This document shows, one piece after another, positions 1-11,951 of a stretch of 64,000 nt of DNA (position 1 is its first letter; every line of letters starts with the position of its first letter). The stretch spans positions 248,001 to 312,000 of the forward strand of contig JADWQD010000002.1 in the NCBI GenBank assembly GCA_016110215.1. The letters run 5' to 3'. Source of the stretch: Capronia americana (taxonomy: Eukaryota; Ascomycota; Eurotiomycetes; Chaetothyriales; Herpotrichiellaceae). The position numbers and the translations under genes were made by a program. Below the pieces are notes generated by a model. It was not told the origin of the DNA and did no database searches. It saw nothing but the letters and a program-made list of their open reading frames with translations.

Positions 1-876
1 CAGTTGTTCCCTCCCTGGACTCACTAGGTTAAAACAGAGTACACGGATGGAGGTAGCCAATTGACAATTCCACAACACCCGCAACAGAGGTTCTTCCCGC
101 CAGATTCTGTAGGATCATGACAATGGTCCTATTCATCATTGGTTACTATGACTGCTCAATGGGTAGGCGAAAGGTCGAGTTGCATGACTTGACGGCACAA
201 TCGGATAACTTCAGCTTGATATGCTGAAAACCTCTACTCTGCCTTGAACGTGACGCGGAGAAGGATGCGGCTAGAGCGGCCGCCGGCTAACCTTCCGCCC
301 CAGCTTCTTGGGTCAGTGTTGATCTTCGGTTTTTGGCGAGCTTTTCCAAAAACTTCAACCACCTCGTGATTTACAGCAGAACCGCAATGGACACAATCCG
401 TGCTCTGAATCTTCTCACGGTAACCCACGACTCCTATAGCCTCAGCGGAGAAAACGTGCATACCGCTCGGAACATCTTATCAGATTAGCAACAAATCACT
501 TTCCAGCTGCTTGCGCCCATCGGCATCCCACAAGCTCTTCTAACGAAGTCACGGCCTACACGCTCCACATCCTGTGGTCCTGTAGAGCTAGAGCTGGTGG
601 ATTTTCTTTCACACACTTCTGTTGCAATAGCAAAGTTTTGGACCTTCATAGTTCAACTTGTTCCTGATTGATGGACTGGTTGACTCCTTGCGTGCCTACA
701 TGAGAAGGAACTTGTCCAAGACGGTTTAGTGGGCAGAAGGTAGATTTTATATTGTGCTGGGTGTTGGTACATAATTTCATGTCAATCATGGTCATCAGAT
801 TATGACCCTTGTATCCGATGGCACTTCGCTATGAACGCTACAAATGAATCGATAACACAAAGATCGACGAGTGGCT
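1..876. other. intergenic, no supported gene
   Basis: No open frame here looks coding. The longest frames are short, biased in composition and lack splice-linked partners. The stretch is probably the 3' flank of the gene that follows on the minus strand. Confidence 0.5.
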
Positions 877-2316
877 TTATCCGCTGCCGGGCTTGCTGTT
901 TGCCAGGTTGGTTTTCTGAAGCAACAAGGCCACTTCCTCCGCCGAGTAACCGAAGAATACCGGGCCGTTGAAGATGATCTGTGTTCGGTCCGTTGTGTCG
1001 ACAGGATCTCTGGGTCGGTTCTCCTGCTGCTGCGGTTTCCGACTCTGCTCTGCGGGCTCTCCATCCGGCGTCGCGGCCGGCGTAGGTCGGGAACTGGCAG
1101 ACTGCATTTTCAGATGTGCAGCATCGTCTTCGTCCTGCAGGGCGCTGGGTGTCGGCTCCTTATCAGCAGGAACTGATATACCCCACGGTCGACTGGGAGA
1201 TTCTCCCACTCGAACCTCCCGCAGGGGTCTTTCAAAATGGGAGAGCCTTGGGCCTTCGACTGGCTCGGCGCTCTCTTGGACTGGGGGGGTAGCATCCTGG
1301 CTGACATGCTCGGCCCACTTCTCGACACCACGGGTTGAGCCTTGATCACGTTCTTCAATACGGTCTCTTTCTGGTAGGTATGCTTTATGCTTGACTCCCA
1401 AGCCTTGTATCATGTTCACAAGATTGCCATATTTGGCGTCCAGCTGGCGCGCGCTGCTCTCATTGCCTCCGTATCTTCGCACGCATATCTCGTGGCTCCG
1501 AGGAATCTCGTGTTTATGATTTTCGAAGTATTTGGCAACCTCCTCGGGAGAATGTTGATCGAGGAAACGGATGGGACATTGTCCTGGGCGTTGGTCTACG
1601 GGAGGGGAGAGGGTGGAGGCTTTGTCCTGATGAAACTCGGCCGCTATAGGGTCATTTTGCGTCGACGGTGCTAGCCCGTTCGCCATCTTCGCAAAGGGGC
1701 AGCCCAGGGTTCCTTGGACACCTGGCGTGGTAAAATCTCGCTCAAGATCCTCGGGATTCCTGCTCGAATGCGCAACGGGGCATCGGTCTGTACTAGGCTG
1801 GGGCATGTGTATTCTAGACATCTTGTATATTTTAATCGCTTGCTGCGCTTGACGGACGGGAGCAAGTTCTTCGACGTCGGTGCTGACGACAGGCAGTCCT
1901 CGGATTTGCTTTGCGACGTCGCTGTGAGCAGTGGAGGATGCCGAAAGACTGCTGTCAGCGGCTAAAAGTCTCTGGTACTGGACGAAATCAATCAGTGTTC
2001 GGAGCAGACCACGGGTATATGCGAAAAATCACAAAATAGAATGCCGTTCAGGTAATACATGCAATATGTCGCTCATCGCCACAAAAGTTGCAGCTCTTGA
2101 TCTAGAGCTAATCAAATACTTCTCATCCTAGGATATGTGATAGTGGGACGACAAAGAACATCAGTTGCTCACCTCATTTGCTGCAAATTCCAGCCTGTCT
2201 CTCAGCAGCTTTTCATTCTCGAGGTTTTCGCGAACATGGGAGAGAAGCGTCTCAAATCCAGTGACGAGCGAGTCGATCAGTAGCGACAAAGCGTCCTCAG
2301 GAGAAGATGCAGTCAT
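877..2316 (-). CDS. conserved fungal protein of unknown function
   Basis: Two exons, 2316-2173 and 1977-877, join in phase 0 across a 195-nt GTGAGC...CAG intron to give 414 aa. I chose the join because ...AANE|YQRLL continues one Leu/Glu-rich helical run (about residues 5-60, likely coiled coil) and because the second frame meets a stop just upstream of the acceptor. Residues ~131-144 read TTPGVQGTLGCPFA. Residues ~180-250 hold the block that looks most constrained: GQCPIRFLDQHSPEE, then HEIPRSHEICVRRY and LDAKYGN. The second half is Pro/Ser/Glu-rich and probably disordered, and the tail (FFGYSAEEVALLLQ) looks ordered again. From memory, similar blocks occur in uncharacterised proteins of other filamentous ascomycetes; I did not search. 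Its start faces the oxidoreductase at 2727, so the two share a 410-bp promoter region. Confidence 0.75.
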
Positions 2317-2726
2317 CGGAAAGGAGAGATCGTAATATCAGGTTGGGAAAGAGAGACTAGAACGACAATCTTGGTAGGCTTGGGCAAGGCAACAGGCAAA
2401 GCTGAATGACAGGAGAGCGTCGGAAGCCGGTGCGCAGCCAAGGAATTTCTGCCCTGCGGATTCTCCGATTCCGCATCTAATCTTGATAAGATCATGGGAT
2501 AAACCAGGCTTGACTCGGTTTAGACGGGTGATTCTGACATTCTCGCTTTGGACTCAACCGAGGCACAAGCACCGAGGCAGCTCATCCCGCCAATGAACCG
2601 AGCCTCAGCTCCCAAAAAGGATAGATACCTTTGGCTGTGATCAGTCCCTTTCTCCGTATGAGATGCGCTCGTAGTAACTTCTCGATCCTCCGTGTCTCAC
2701 CGCGGTGAAGAAGCAAGCAGTTCAGA
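2317..2726. promoter_or_regulatory. divergent promoter region
   Basis: This 410-bp gap separates the starts of a minus-strand and a plus-strand gene. It is pyrimidine-rich in parts, as fungal promoters often are. I see no specific operator or TATA box that I would defend. Confidence 0.4.
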
Positions 2727-3873
2727 ATGAAAGCTATTCAAGTAACGAAATATGTCTCCGGACCCCAGGACCTCTTCGTCACCACCCTGCCCACTCCAGC
2801 TCCGCATCCCACGAAATATCTGATCAAGATCCGCGCCTGCGGCACAAATTTCTTTGACCTCCTCCAGATTCAGGGCAAATACCAGCACCAGCCACCCCTC
2901 CCATGGATCGCCGGAATGGAGTTCGCTGGCGTGGTGGTCGCAACGCCCACCACCCGCGAAGGGTCAAAGAGTGCTGTCGCGAGTAGCCTCGATGGCACAG
3001 TCAGCACACAGACAAACCATCAGTTTAAAGTGGGCGATAGAGTATTTGGCGCCACGCACGGAGCATATTCTTCCCATATATTGGCAGATGAAGGTGTTTT
3101 ATTTCCTGTCCCACAGGCCTGGAGCTTTGCGGATGCTGCTGGTCTCTATGTGACGACACCGACTGCCTACGGTGCCTTGGTCACGCGAGCAAAGACTCAG
3201 CCGGGCGAGTGGGTGCTTGTCCACGCAGGCGCCGGCGGCGTTGGTTTGTCAGCTGTCCAGGTAGCGAAGGCTCTGGGAGCCACTGTTATTGCAACAGCCG
3301 GTTCAGAGCGAAAGCGACAAGTCTGTTTAGACTACGGGGCGGACTACGTTGTGGACTACCGGGACAAGAACTGGCCGCAAAGGGTCATCGGATTATGCGA
3401 ACAGCATAGGACAGGAAACGGCAAGCAGGGTGTAGACGTCGTCTATGATCCCGTCGGTGAGTGATTCTGCGCAGTCAAAGACTGTGACAACGCTAACCGG
3501 GTCTGAAGGTATGATCGATCCCTCAATGAAATGTATTGCATGGAATGGTCGGTTGCTTGTTATCGGCTTCGCGGGTGGCAGCATTGAGAAGGTTGCCCTG
3601 AACAGAGTCCTCCTGAAAAATATCAGCATTGTTGGATTGCACTGGGGCATGTATGCCACGAAAGAGAAGGAAACAGTGCCAGAAGTGTGGAAAGGCATTT
3701 TCGACCTGATCAATTCGGGCAAATTGAAGGGCATCACTTATACGGATAAGCATTACAAAGGACTGGAACAGGTTCCATCAGCCTTGATCGCCCTGGGTGC
3801 TCGAGATACATGGGGAAAGGTGGTGGTGGAGCTGGGAGAAAATGAGGGCGAAGAGGGTAGGAGTAAGTTGTAG
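2727..3873 (+). CDS. zinc-less MDR oxidoreductase, NADPH:quinone reductase type
   Basis: Exons 2727-3456 and 3509-3873 (364 aa) are split by a 52-nt intron with GTGAGT, a CGCTAAC branch site and AAG. The split codon restores ...YDPVG|MIDPS. The fold is the medium-chain dehydrogenase/reductase type: a GroES-like N-terminal half with GMEFAGVV (residues ~64-71), then a Rossmann half with the nucleotide-binding run AGAGGVGLSAVQVAKALGA (~166-184) and a conserved SERK that often reads NADPH. The zinc-binding Cys/His set of alcohol dehydrogenases is absent, which places it with quinone oxidoreductases (NADPH-dependent reduction of quinones or enones). A Ser/Thr-rich insertion at residues ~75-98 sits in the catalytic half. 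Substrate cannot be told from sequence. Confidence 0.88.
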
Positions 3874-3983
3874 TCTAGAGCTGTCGTTGGTATGATCCCT
3901 CGGATTTTGTGCTAGGGTGCAATGCCAGGACGTGCCACAGTACTCCTATCGAGCTCTTTGAAATGCTGGGCAGCCTTCGCCAA

Positions 3984-4537
3984 TCACTGAAGTGCGATTG
4001 CCTCGATTTCGACGTCAACGCCCTTTGGCAGTTCTCGCACGGCGACACACGTTCTCGCCGGCTTATGAGTAAAGTACTGTTCGTAAACACCGTTCATCTC
4101 CGCAAAGTGCTTCATGTCGGACAGGAAGACCTAGTCCTCCAGTTAGCTTATTGAGCTTCCTCAGTTGCTAACGCTTCGGGAGCGGCATCATGTGTCGAGC
4201 TGGAGAAGAAAGCGCACAACCGGCAAGACTCACCCCAGCCCTGACAACTTTGCTGATCCCACTTCCTGCCTCCTCCAATATGGCTTTGAGATTCTCGCAG
4301 CACTGCTTCGTCTTGTCGGCAATAGAGCCTTCAACCAACTTTCCACTCGCGTCTGCAGGGATCTGCCCCGCGACCCAGACTTGACCAGCAGCTTTGATTG
4401 CTTGACTGTATGGACCCGCAGCTGAGCGACAACAATCAGATACGTGTATTGTCGCAGATGTCTTAGGTCTGTAAAAGAGCTTCAAACTTACGAGGGCAGG
4501 CATTTTTGGTAAAGACGGGAGTCATCTCGGAGGCCAT
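3984..4537 (-). CDS. RidA/YjgF/YER057c family imine deaminase
   Basis: Three exons, 4537-4492, 4421-4234 and 4130-3984, give 126 aa, the usual length of this family. The intron ends are GTAAGT/CTCAG and GTGAGT/CTAG. Core motifs are AAGPYSQAIKAAGQVWVAGQIP, continuing ...VVRAG|VFLSDM, and near the end PARTCVAVRELPKG with the Arg that binds the substrate carboxylate in RidA. The family hydrolyses reactive 2-iminoacids made by PLP enzymes and protects branched-chain amino-acid metabolism. An in-frame ATG at 4657 would add 40 residues rich in Arg/Lys/His with no Asp or Glu, like a mitochondrial targeting peptide. Yeast uses two genes (cytosolic and mitochondrial) for this; here one gene could serve both through alternative starts. 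Confidence 0.9.
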
Positions 4538-4657
4538 CTTGACGCGGCAGCAGTGAAACTGGCGTAGGTGTATCCGTGAAACCGCTGGAGGAAGGGGTCT
4601 GATATATGACGGCAAAGCCTTCAGACAAGGTAATTTGTGTCGACAGGGTGTTGACAT

Positions 4658-5839
4658 GAGAGACTGATGAGAAACGCCAACTTGACAGACGGTCCCATCG
4701 CAAAGTCACAAAATTTGATCCGTAGGTGACACTCGATACCCCGCACAGCATCGGATTTTTCCGTCTGACGAGAATGGATCTTGAGCTTGATGCTGCACAA
4801 GGGCGCGTGTCAGACGTAGGACTTGGACTCACCACCGATCAAGCGCGATTCATCCTTCTCGCCCGGTGTTGTTTTCTAGGAAAGTACTCGCACGGGTTGC
4901 TCGCCCTTGCACCGGAGCTCTTCCATTTTGAAACCTATTGGGGGTTCTACCTCCCTCGAGTACTTGCGTTTCCTCGAGGCAACTCTGGTCTGCCCCTCAT
5001 GCAAGGTACTGACTGTACAGGGTACCAAAGCAAGTGTGGGGGCAGGCCCGTCGCAAATCCTGTTTACGGACTCCGGATTCTCAACGCCCTCGATTTCGCT
5101 TATTCGATGCACGCGTCGAGTTCAGTGTGCTACTAAGACACATGTGTGCAAGCGAGCAGCCAGATACGGTCATGGACTGTAGCTCGTGCTCTTGCGAAGC
5201 ACTTAGCCCGAGGCACGCACATTGGACTCATCACCGGCATATGTTGGCAGCGCTGATCCGTTAAACCACCGGAGACGGAGCAACTCCAGGTCACCTCCCT
5301 GTTCAACGTAGAGCGATACTTGTAATCGAACTTCGTTCCGGTCCCTTTTTCTGTCAGCAACGCATTGAGCGGTACCCATCAGTCACTCTCGATCTTCGCA
5401 TTTGAGGGTAGGGTCAAGCGATCATTGACCAGTGGCCAGGCGCGCCACAGGCCTTGGTACGTGGTCCGGGGAACAGCCATTCGCGCATTTGCTACGGTGT
5501 GAAGTATTGTACCACACTCGACCACACCACCGGTACGCACCATTTCTATCACGATCGACCACTTATCTCCATGCCTCCTCATCGTTTCCAGTCCGAATTT
5601 TGTTAGTCAGCAAAGCACTCTGAGGCGGTTGAAGCTTGATTACCCAAGTGATGTTGATGGAGAATTACCCACGTCAGGCTTGAAGCTTCAAAACCCGCAG
5701 CTGTGCGTCAGGTCGGAACGTTGTGTCGCCCAGCGGCGATCGAAAACGAATCTAGGACCTTGCCAAGGGAAATTAAGCCTCACATCTGGCTTCTGGCATA
5801 TACTATTCCTCGGGAGTATGCAGCAGCACGCCGGCCACA
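4658..5839. other. intergenic, about 1.2 kb, no supported gene
   Basis: Open frames here (for example the plus frame at 4726-5136) have no family resemblance and no splice-linked continuation. The stretch probably holds the promoters of the RidA-type gene on the left and the regulator gene on the right. Confidence 0.45.
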
Positions 5840-7747
5840 ATGTCGAAGAAGGTGGCGCCTTGGATAGTATTGACGACTGAGAAACCTGGTATGGACGCTC
5901 AAAACAGAAATGCTATCAACGAATGGTGTGGTGTTGTAGGCAAACAATCGTTTCGCCGCCAAAGCAAAGTCAACATACAATTCCCTTCACGGGCTGTCAA
6001 CTGGAAGAACCAGCAGCGATCCAACAGTGATCTTAAAGTAGCAAATCTTTTGGCTGACTTTGAGGATCACCCACCTCCCAGCGCCAGACCACGCCCAGCC
6101 CAACGCACCAAATCCAGCGATAACCTTGGGTCGAAGGAGGCGACTGTAAACTCTCTCACCAAGCCTGTTACGGGATCAAGAGCACGTAGTAAAAGGAAGA
6201 AATGTGAGTTTGTGGTCAAGTGTCGGACACGGTCCACTCCGAGCACATATTGTTGACAATACTGCAGGGTCGGTTTCGACCGAGACGAAACAACACAGGG
6301 ACGAAAAGGATGGGGAAGGTTATTGGGCAGCGTCCATTTTCTGCAAGGATGGCTCGATGGGTATCAGAGTAGATCCGTTCGATTGTGTCCCTGGTACGAC
6401 GGGCGATCCCAGGCAAGGAGAAATAGTGGATTATTGTAAGTTGGTTGTAGGGAGTGCACAATTGTCAACTTACGCTGATATTGAGTCTAGACAAGCAGAT
6501 TCTTGACCCCGGCGTCGTGGCGACATTTTTCGTCTTCGACATGCGAAGTACCTATGGTAAAATGCCCCTCGAGTGCTTAATGGACGATGACTTCCGTCCA
6601 CTCGGTCTCGCTTCTATCGCTGGAACAATGAGCTCCGTGAGACATGCGGCTGTCAACCGAGAATATATCCTCGCGCAATTGGGAAAGGGTATGCGCCTAC
6701 TCAGACAGAGACTAAGTCGACCGGGTGGCGCGGATGGAGACATTGTCCTTATAAGCATTATGTTTCTGGCAGCATCAGCGGTGAGTGTACCCTTTACGCG
6801 CGATTGGGCCATGCAGGAACTGATGACAGGCCCGCTCAGTACCTAACTGGGGATCTGGAAGGCTTTGAGGTCCACACGAAAAGTCTCAAGCAGCTGGTCG
6901 CCACGCGTGGTGGTTTGGAGCATCTAGGCTACAGTGGCAGCACCAAGACCGTCCTGCTCCAGTGAGTACCCCAAAGGAAATTTAGAGTCGCGGAACAGTG
7001 GTAATTGAGCCTTTCAGATGGGACGCCGCGTGGAAGCTGTCGACTGGTCGCAGCTTATGGGTCGACGACCGACCTCGGAAAAAGCCGATTTATCCTCCAT
7101 TACCACTCGATGAGCCAGCCCGCGCGCTTGTCGACCGTTTGCCGCTTGGGTTTCGAGAGCTCTGCACACGAGGTCTCATATGCGTCGAACTCCTAGACAT
7201 CCTCGCGAGGATGACAACAGCTATGTCTTACAAATCTTCCAGAAACATCCCCTATGACCAGAAGATTGGACAGTACGACGACTATCTATCGGTCTCGAGC
7301 CTTCAAACCCTAAGCACTCCGAATGAAAAAGGCAGCACTCCTCCACCGACATTGGAGGCTCTGCTGACACTAGGACTGATCTTGTTCTCATCTACGGCGT
7401 TCAACGAAATGCGAGCAATACCGGTGATCTTCCGAGGACCAAAGGATGCATTGTACGAACACTTACTACACTTCGACCCCGATTCTCACGAGTCCGTTGA
7501 CGATGCACAAAACCAGTGCTATCAATGGCTATGGGCTGTCGCCGTAGATGCGTGGAGAGATGCATCTCGGGAGCTCATGCCACAAGGGCGCCACCTACAA
7601 ATTCAGTTTTACAAGAGATACTCTTCGGACTGGGAAAGTTCGGAAGACCTGGCGAACATGCTGAAGCGATTTTTCTGGTCAGAAGACCTCGTACAGTTTC
7701 AAAAAGCAAGCTTCGAGTCCTTCAAAGCTAAGGGAGAAGTAATCTAG
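5840..7747 (+). CDS. fungal-specific transcription-factor-domain protein lacking a zinc cluster
   Basis: Five exons, 5840-6203, 6268-6435, 6491-6780, 6840-6961 and 7018-7747, keep one frame for 557 aa. All introns are 50-65 nt with GTGAGT or GTAAGT donors. The N-terminus (VLTTEKPGMDAQNR...) matches the short lead-in seen in fungal-specific regulator-like proteins, followed by a basic Ser/Arg stretch with KRKK. Residues ~180-555 have the helical layout of the fungal transcription-factor middle homology domain: a VATFFVFDMRS run, then LISIMFLAASAYLTGDLEGFEVH, then LKQLVATRGGLEHLG. This last motif is characteristic of the Fungal_trans_2 type. No Zn2Cys6 cluster precedes it, which is common in this subfamily. 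Targets are unknown. Confidence 0.78.
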
Positions 7748-8167
7748 CGAAAGCTCAATCCGCAAGTCCAACCATGGTGGACCTCTCCTGAAGATGAAAG
7801 CGATCATTCATGATCTGGCCGGCCTGGAAATATCGCAGGAGTCAGGCCACGAGACCCTATATGCAATATAATACTCATTTTCAGAGGGAACGGGGCTCTT
7901 GACACCACCCTAGGGCTCCTCCCCTGACGAACTTGAGGCTCACTCAACGACCCAACTGTCCTACAATGAGGTGGCGACCTCGACTGCCCTTGGCACGCGA
8001 TTGTCTATAGATGATAAGTTGCCATCGAGGACCGGGTGCTCTACTCGAGCATCAACAGTTCGTGCAGAAAGAATTGTCTCTGAAATCTGCAACCCCATGT
8101 TAAGCTAAATGGCCAAGGTACACAGTGGCCCTGATGAAGACCTGGACCCTTTATGGCGATACAGTAT
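7748..8167. other. convergent 3' flanks
   Basis: 420 bp between the ends of a plus-strand and a minus-strand gene. I see no gene or repeat in it; it most likely holds the two 3' untranslated regions. Confidence 0.5.
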
Positions 8168-9618
8168 TTACACCTTGTCGGCAATAGCTTGACCAGTCTT
8201 CTCGCCGCCTGTCTTGAACACAATCTTATGCACTTTTCTGGCCTCAAAGTCCTTGTATGCTTGGGGCGCATCCTCGAGGGACATGGTCTTCCCACACAAG
8301 AAGGCCACCTTCTTCTGCTCCTTGACCAGCACCTGCAGCGCATCTTCGAAGATGCTCCGCACGGGACACCTCCCAAACGCCATGGTGACGTTCTTGCCGT
8401 AGCACAACAATCCGTTGAGGGGGAGCGGTTCCGTATGCACGCCGATGGACGAGATCTGGCCCCACGGACGAATCATGTCGAAAGCCAACATGAATGCATC
8501 GGTATGCCCGACGACCTCGAGCACAACGTCGGCGCCACGTCCGTCGGAAGCGGCCTTGATCTTCTCGACGGGATTGTCGTTCAGATTGATAGGGATGGCA
8601 CCAATCTTCTCTGCTTCGGCGAGACGTTCAGGGATCGAATCGATCGCATAGACGGTCTTTACCATTGTCAGAGCGCAGGTGATGGCACAGATACCTACAG
8701 GGCCACACCCGATGACGACGGTGGTGAACTCGTCTCGGTCCCGCTGTGGAAGGTCCTTCAGGAAGCGGCTTGCAGCGAAGTAGCCCGTCGGGAAGATGTC
8801 GGCCATAAGAACGAGCATTTCCTCAGGAATCCCTGTTCGACGATTGTGAGTCCTCTTCGCGGCGAAGTCCCAAATCCAGCACCAAACAAGCAGGGGGACA
8901 GCTTACCACTCGGTGTCTTGACAAGTGTGGTATTCGCCAACGGGACCCTGACATACTCGGCCTGTCCACCATCGATCGTGTTTGCGGGCACAGAATTGCC
9001 AAACAGTTCACCCTTGGAACAACGACTGGCCTGTCCCCTGACACAGTAATAACATTCCTGACAGGCCGTGTAGAACGGCACGACGACCTTATCGCCAATC
9101 TCAAAGTTGGTGACCGCGTCGCCTTTCTCCTCGATTATGCCGACAAACTCATGTCCACAGATGAAGTTTGGTGGGCATTTGAGGTGGCCACGGTAGAAGT
9201 GCAGATCGGAGCCCTATGGCGAGCCAGTGAGTCTGGTGTTGGTGGAAGGGGGATGTTTTCAACTCCGCTGATGCGGGGTTTGCTTCAAAGCCGGGATGAT
9301 GAACCCAAAGAATATGATATGAGAGCAAGAGATGGGGGAAAGGGGAAAGCTTACGCAGAGGGCCGTGGACGTGACTTTCAAGACAGCATCGGTGGGTTTC
9401 TGAAGTTTCGGGTAGGGCCTGTCTTCAACAGCGACCTGTAGATAGGATTAAAGTCAGTCAAATGCCAACAATCACGCCTCATGCTTCAACCCGTTTCCTG
9501 GGAAGTTTCAGATATCGAAACGGCAACCAAGGACCACGGCAAGGCAGGCAGCATCAAAAAGTCCGCTCACCTCAAAGTTCCCCTTGAGCACAACAGCGCG
9601 CATGGTTGCAGGAGGCAT
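8168..9618 (-). CDS. zinc-dependent alcohol dehydrogenase (MDR family)
   Basis: Four exons, 9618-9571, 9435-9355, 9213-8907 and 8832-8168, give 366 aa. The first ATG (MPPAT...) is five codons ahead of a second (MRAVVLKG). Catalytic zinc ligands are visible: C43 in ALCGSD and H64-E65 in GHEFVG. The structural zinc site is complete, C94-x2-C97-x2-C100-x7-C108. The NAD(P) site is VIGCGPVG near residue 175, with an acidic AIDSIPERL after the second strand that favours NAD over NADP. The enzyme should oxidise an alcohol or reduce an aldehyde; formaldehyde- or sorbitol-type substrates cannot be separated by eye. Exon 1 is only 48 nt, and the introns flanking exon 2 are 135 and 141 nt. Confidence 0.9.
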
Positions 9619-9858
9619 CTCGGCGGCAGCAATCGATCTTGGACTTCCTTCCTTCTTTCTTCACGACCACGCTTGGACAGTTTCTCTCGCTCGGACCTTT
9701 CCCTTTCCTTTTCCCAGACTTCTCTGGCTGTATCCGGACGCACTCGCTAGAGGTGTATATGGAAGGAACCCTTTCCGTCACAGCGAGACGAAGCTTGACA
9801 ATGTGACCGGTATCGTTATGCGTTAACCAAGATTGTTGTGCGTATGTACAGTACGTAT

Positions 9859-9880
9859 GTGTGTGTGTGTGTGTGTGTGT
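9859..9880. repeat. (GT)n microsatellite
   Basis: Eleven GT units in a row, in the upstream region of the zinc alcohol dehydrogenase gene. Confidence 0.95.
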
Positions 9881-10142
9881 ATACCCTTTGCACGCGCGCC
9901 TCGGAACAAGGAATTTCGTTTTCACACAACAAGGGACTTCTGATTCTTATTCTGTGCTGTGTCGATGGGCACCACGGTCGGAGGGGGAGCGGGGTTGTTT
10001 TTTCCCCTTTCCCCCATCCATTGCCAGCATGGCTCATGGCCCGTCCGTGTGTGGAGTGAGCGAGTGAGCGAGCGAGCCAGTGACCCGCGTGAGGGAATGA
10101 GTGAAGCTGCGTGATGTTGGTCCTTTCCCCTCTCCCTTCCCT

Positions 10143-10310
10143 TCTCCTCTCCTCTCCTCTCCTCTCCTCTCCTGTCGGGGTGAGTGGCCACCGTGCCACC
10201 AGCCAGTGAGAGATGCGTGTTTCGAGAGCCGAGGCCGGCATGAACATGCGGGGTGGTGAGGAAAACGAGGCTGAGGATCCTTTTCTCCAAGGCGAGGCGA
10301 GGCGAGGCGA
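10143..10310. repeat. pyrimidine and GGCGA microsatellites
   Basis: Six TCTCC units at 10143-10172 and four GGCGA units at 10291-10310, about 120 bp apart. Together with the GT tract at 9859 they fill most of the 900-bp gap between the dehydrogenase start (9618) and the thiolase stop (10518). No gene is supported in that gap. Confidence 0.9.
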
Positions 10311-10517
10311 GGCAAGGGTGGGCAAAGAGGAAAATACGAGTAGTCGGTCGGTAAGGATGTGTCTTCTGATGAGAGCGCCGTTTACTGTCTACGTGCATGG
10401 GAATGGGAATTGGAATTGGATCTGCTTTCTGCTTCATTCTGTACGGCCACCAGACCTAAATCCAGCTATTTATGTACCTACATTCAACGTGTGACACATG
10501 ATGTGCATAAAATCAAC

Positions 10518-11951
10518 TTAAAATCGAGCTTGCACTTTGCTCTGCACATCCTGCACAGCCCAGTCCGAGAACTGTTTCTGTGACACGGTCCTCCGAACCT
10601 GTTCGGTGGTGAACCCTTTGGCCTCTGTGGCCGGGTTATAGCCCAAGCCGTTGATCTTGCCGACCTGCTCGTCGGACACGGGGGTGGCGGCCTTGCCGTC
10701 GGCGCGCTTGTACACCGTGACGACGACGGCGCCACCGAGGCCGAGGTTGTGCTGCAGGCAGTATTTGGTGTCTTTGACCAGGCGATTGTTGGCCCAGCCG
10801 CGGAGGTGCCATGTTAGTTCGGCGCATTGGGCGAGGCCGGTCGCTCCTGATCGAATCTGTTAGCTTGGACGATATTTGGAGGGGAGAAGAATGGCAGTGG
10901 GCATACCGAGAGGGTGGCCCTTGGAGATCAGGCCTCCCGAAGGGTTGATCACGTATTTGCCACCGTATGTGATGTCGCCGTTGCGCACCAATTCGTGGGC
11001 TTTGCCCTTGGGAGAGAGGCCCATAGCATCGATGACGCACAGCTCATTCGCGCTGAAGCAGTCGTGGACCTCGACCACGCTGACGTCGTTGGGGGTAATG
11101 CCCGCCTCGTCCAACGCGCGTTTGGCGGCATAGACGGACATTTGGAAGCCCACTAGATCCATGGCCGAGCGGCTGAACAGCTCCGGTGAGTCGGTGGCAA
11201 GTTGTTGGCCTGCGATCAGAATGGCTTGGGACTTGAGGTGAGGTCTCTTGTCGAGGAATTCCTGCGAGACCACGACCACGGCGGCACCGCCATCGGACGT
11301 GGGACAGCATTGCAGTTTCGTCAGGGGGGCATGGATCATGGGCGACTTCATGATCTGCTCCAGGGTATATTCATCCTTGAACTGCGAGTATGGGTTCCTC
11401 TTGCTGTGTTCGTGGTTCACACGCGCAATCTCTGCGAAATCCTCCGCCGTGGCGCCGTATTTCTCCATATATTCACGACCGGCATTGCCAAACAGCTGAG
11501 CCGCGCCGGGAGCGTTTGTGATTCCTCGAGTCGCTTTCATCATGGCGTTGGTGGTAGAAGTAGGGTTCTCGCGGTCGTTGAAGTAAGCTTGGAGACTGCC
11601 GGGGGACATCTTCTCAAACCCGACGACCAAGACGCAGTCCGCGGCGCCGTAGGCAATGGCTTGTCTGGCCATGTTCAGCCCGGTCGAGCCCGTCGAGCAG
11701 TTGTTGTTTACGTTGTATATGGGGATCTGGGTCATGCCGAACTGATAGAAGACTCGCTGGCCGCAGGTGGAGTCGCCATAGCAGTAGCAGGCAACGCCCT
11801 GGTCGACGTCGTCGTAGTTGATCTGTGCATCGAGCATGGCCTTGATGCCCGCCTCGAACCCGAGTTCATGGTAGTCGACTTTGCCCCTGGGCTTGATGAA
11901 CTTGGTCATGCCCACGCCGAGGACGTAGGCTGGGGCTGGCTTGCGAGGCAT
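10518..11951 (-). CDS. SCP2-type thiolase (sterol carrier protein thiolase family)
   Basis: Exons 11951-10907 and 10846-10518 give 457 aa. The 60-nt intron starts GTATGC, and the acceptor at GATCAG restores GHPLG|ATGLAQCAEL. Signature residues of the thiolase fold are clear: a nucleophile Cys in NNNCSTGSTGLNMARQAI (~95), HDCFSANE, and the C-terminal SKGHPLGATG with the catalytic His. The order and spacing match SCP2-like thiolases rather than the acetyl-CoA acetyltransferases with a second catalytic Cys near the end. Such enzymes cleave 3-ketoacyl-CoA, usually in peroxisomes. The protein ends in ...QARF, which could act as a weak PTS1-like tripeptide (ARF), but I am unsure. The upstream open frame to 12059 has no ATG, so the start at 11951 is preferred. 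Confidence 0.9.

Noticed and set aside
5930..5945. Possible tiny intron GTGTGGTGTTGTAG inside the regulator's first exon
   Set aside because: 14 nt is far too short for splicing and the frame is open across it.
8153..9049. 298-codon plus-strand open frame
   Set aside because: Antisense shadow of the zinc alcohol dehydrogenase, whose spliced minus-strand product has complete zinc sites.
9859..9880. GT tract as telomeric or recombination-hotspot sequence
   Set aside because: Simple dinucleotide run without a telomere-type unit; an ordinary microsatellite.
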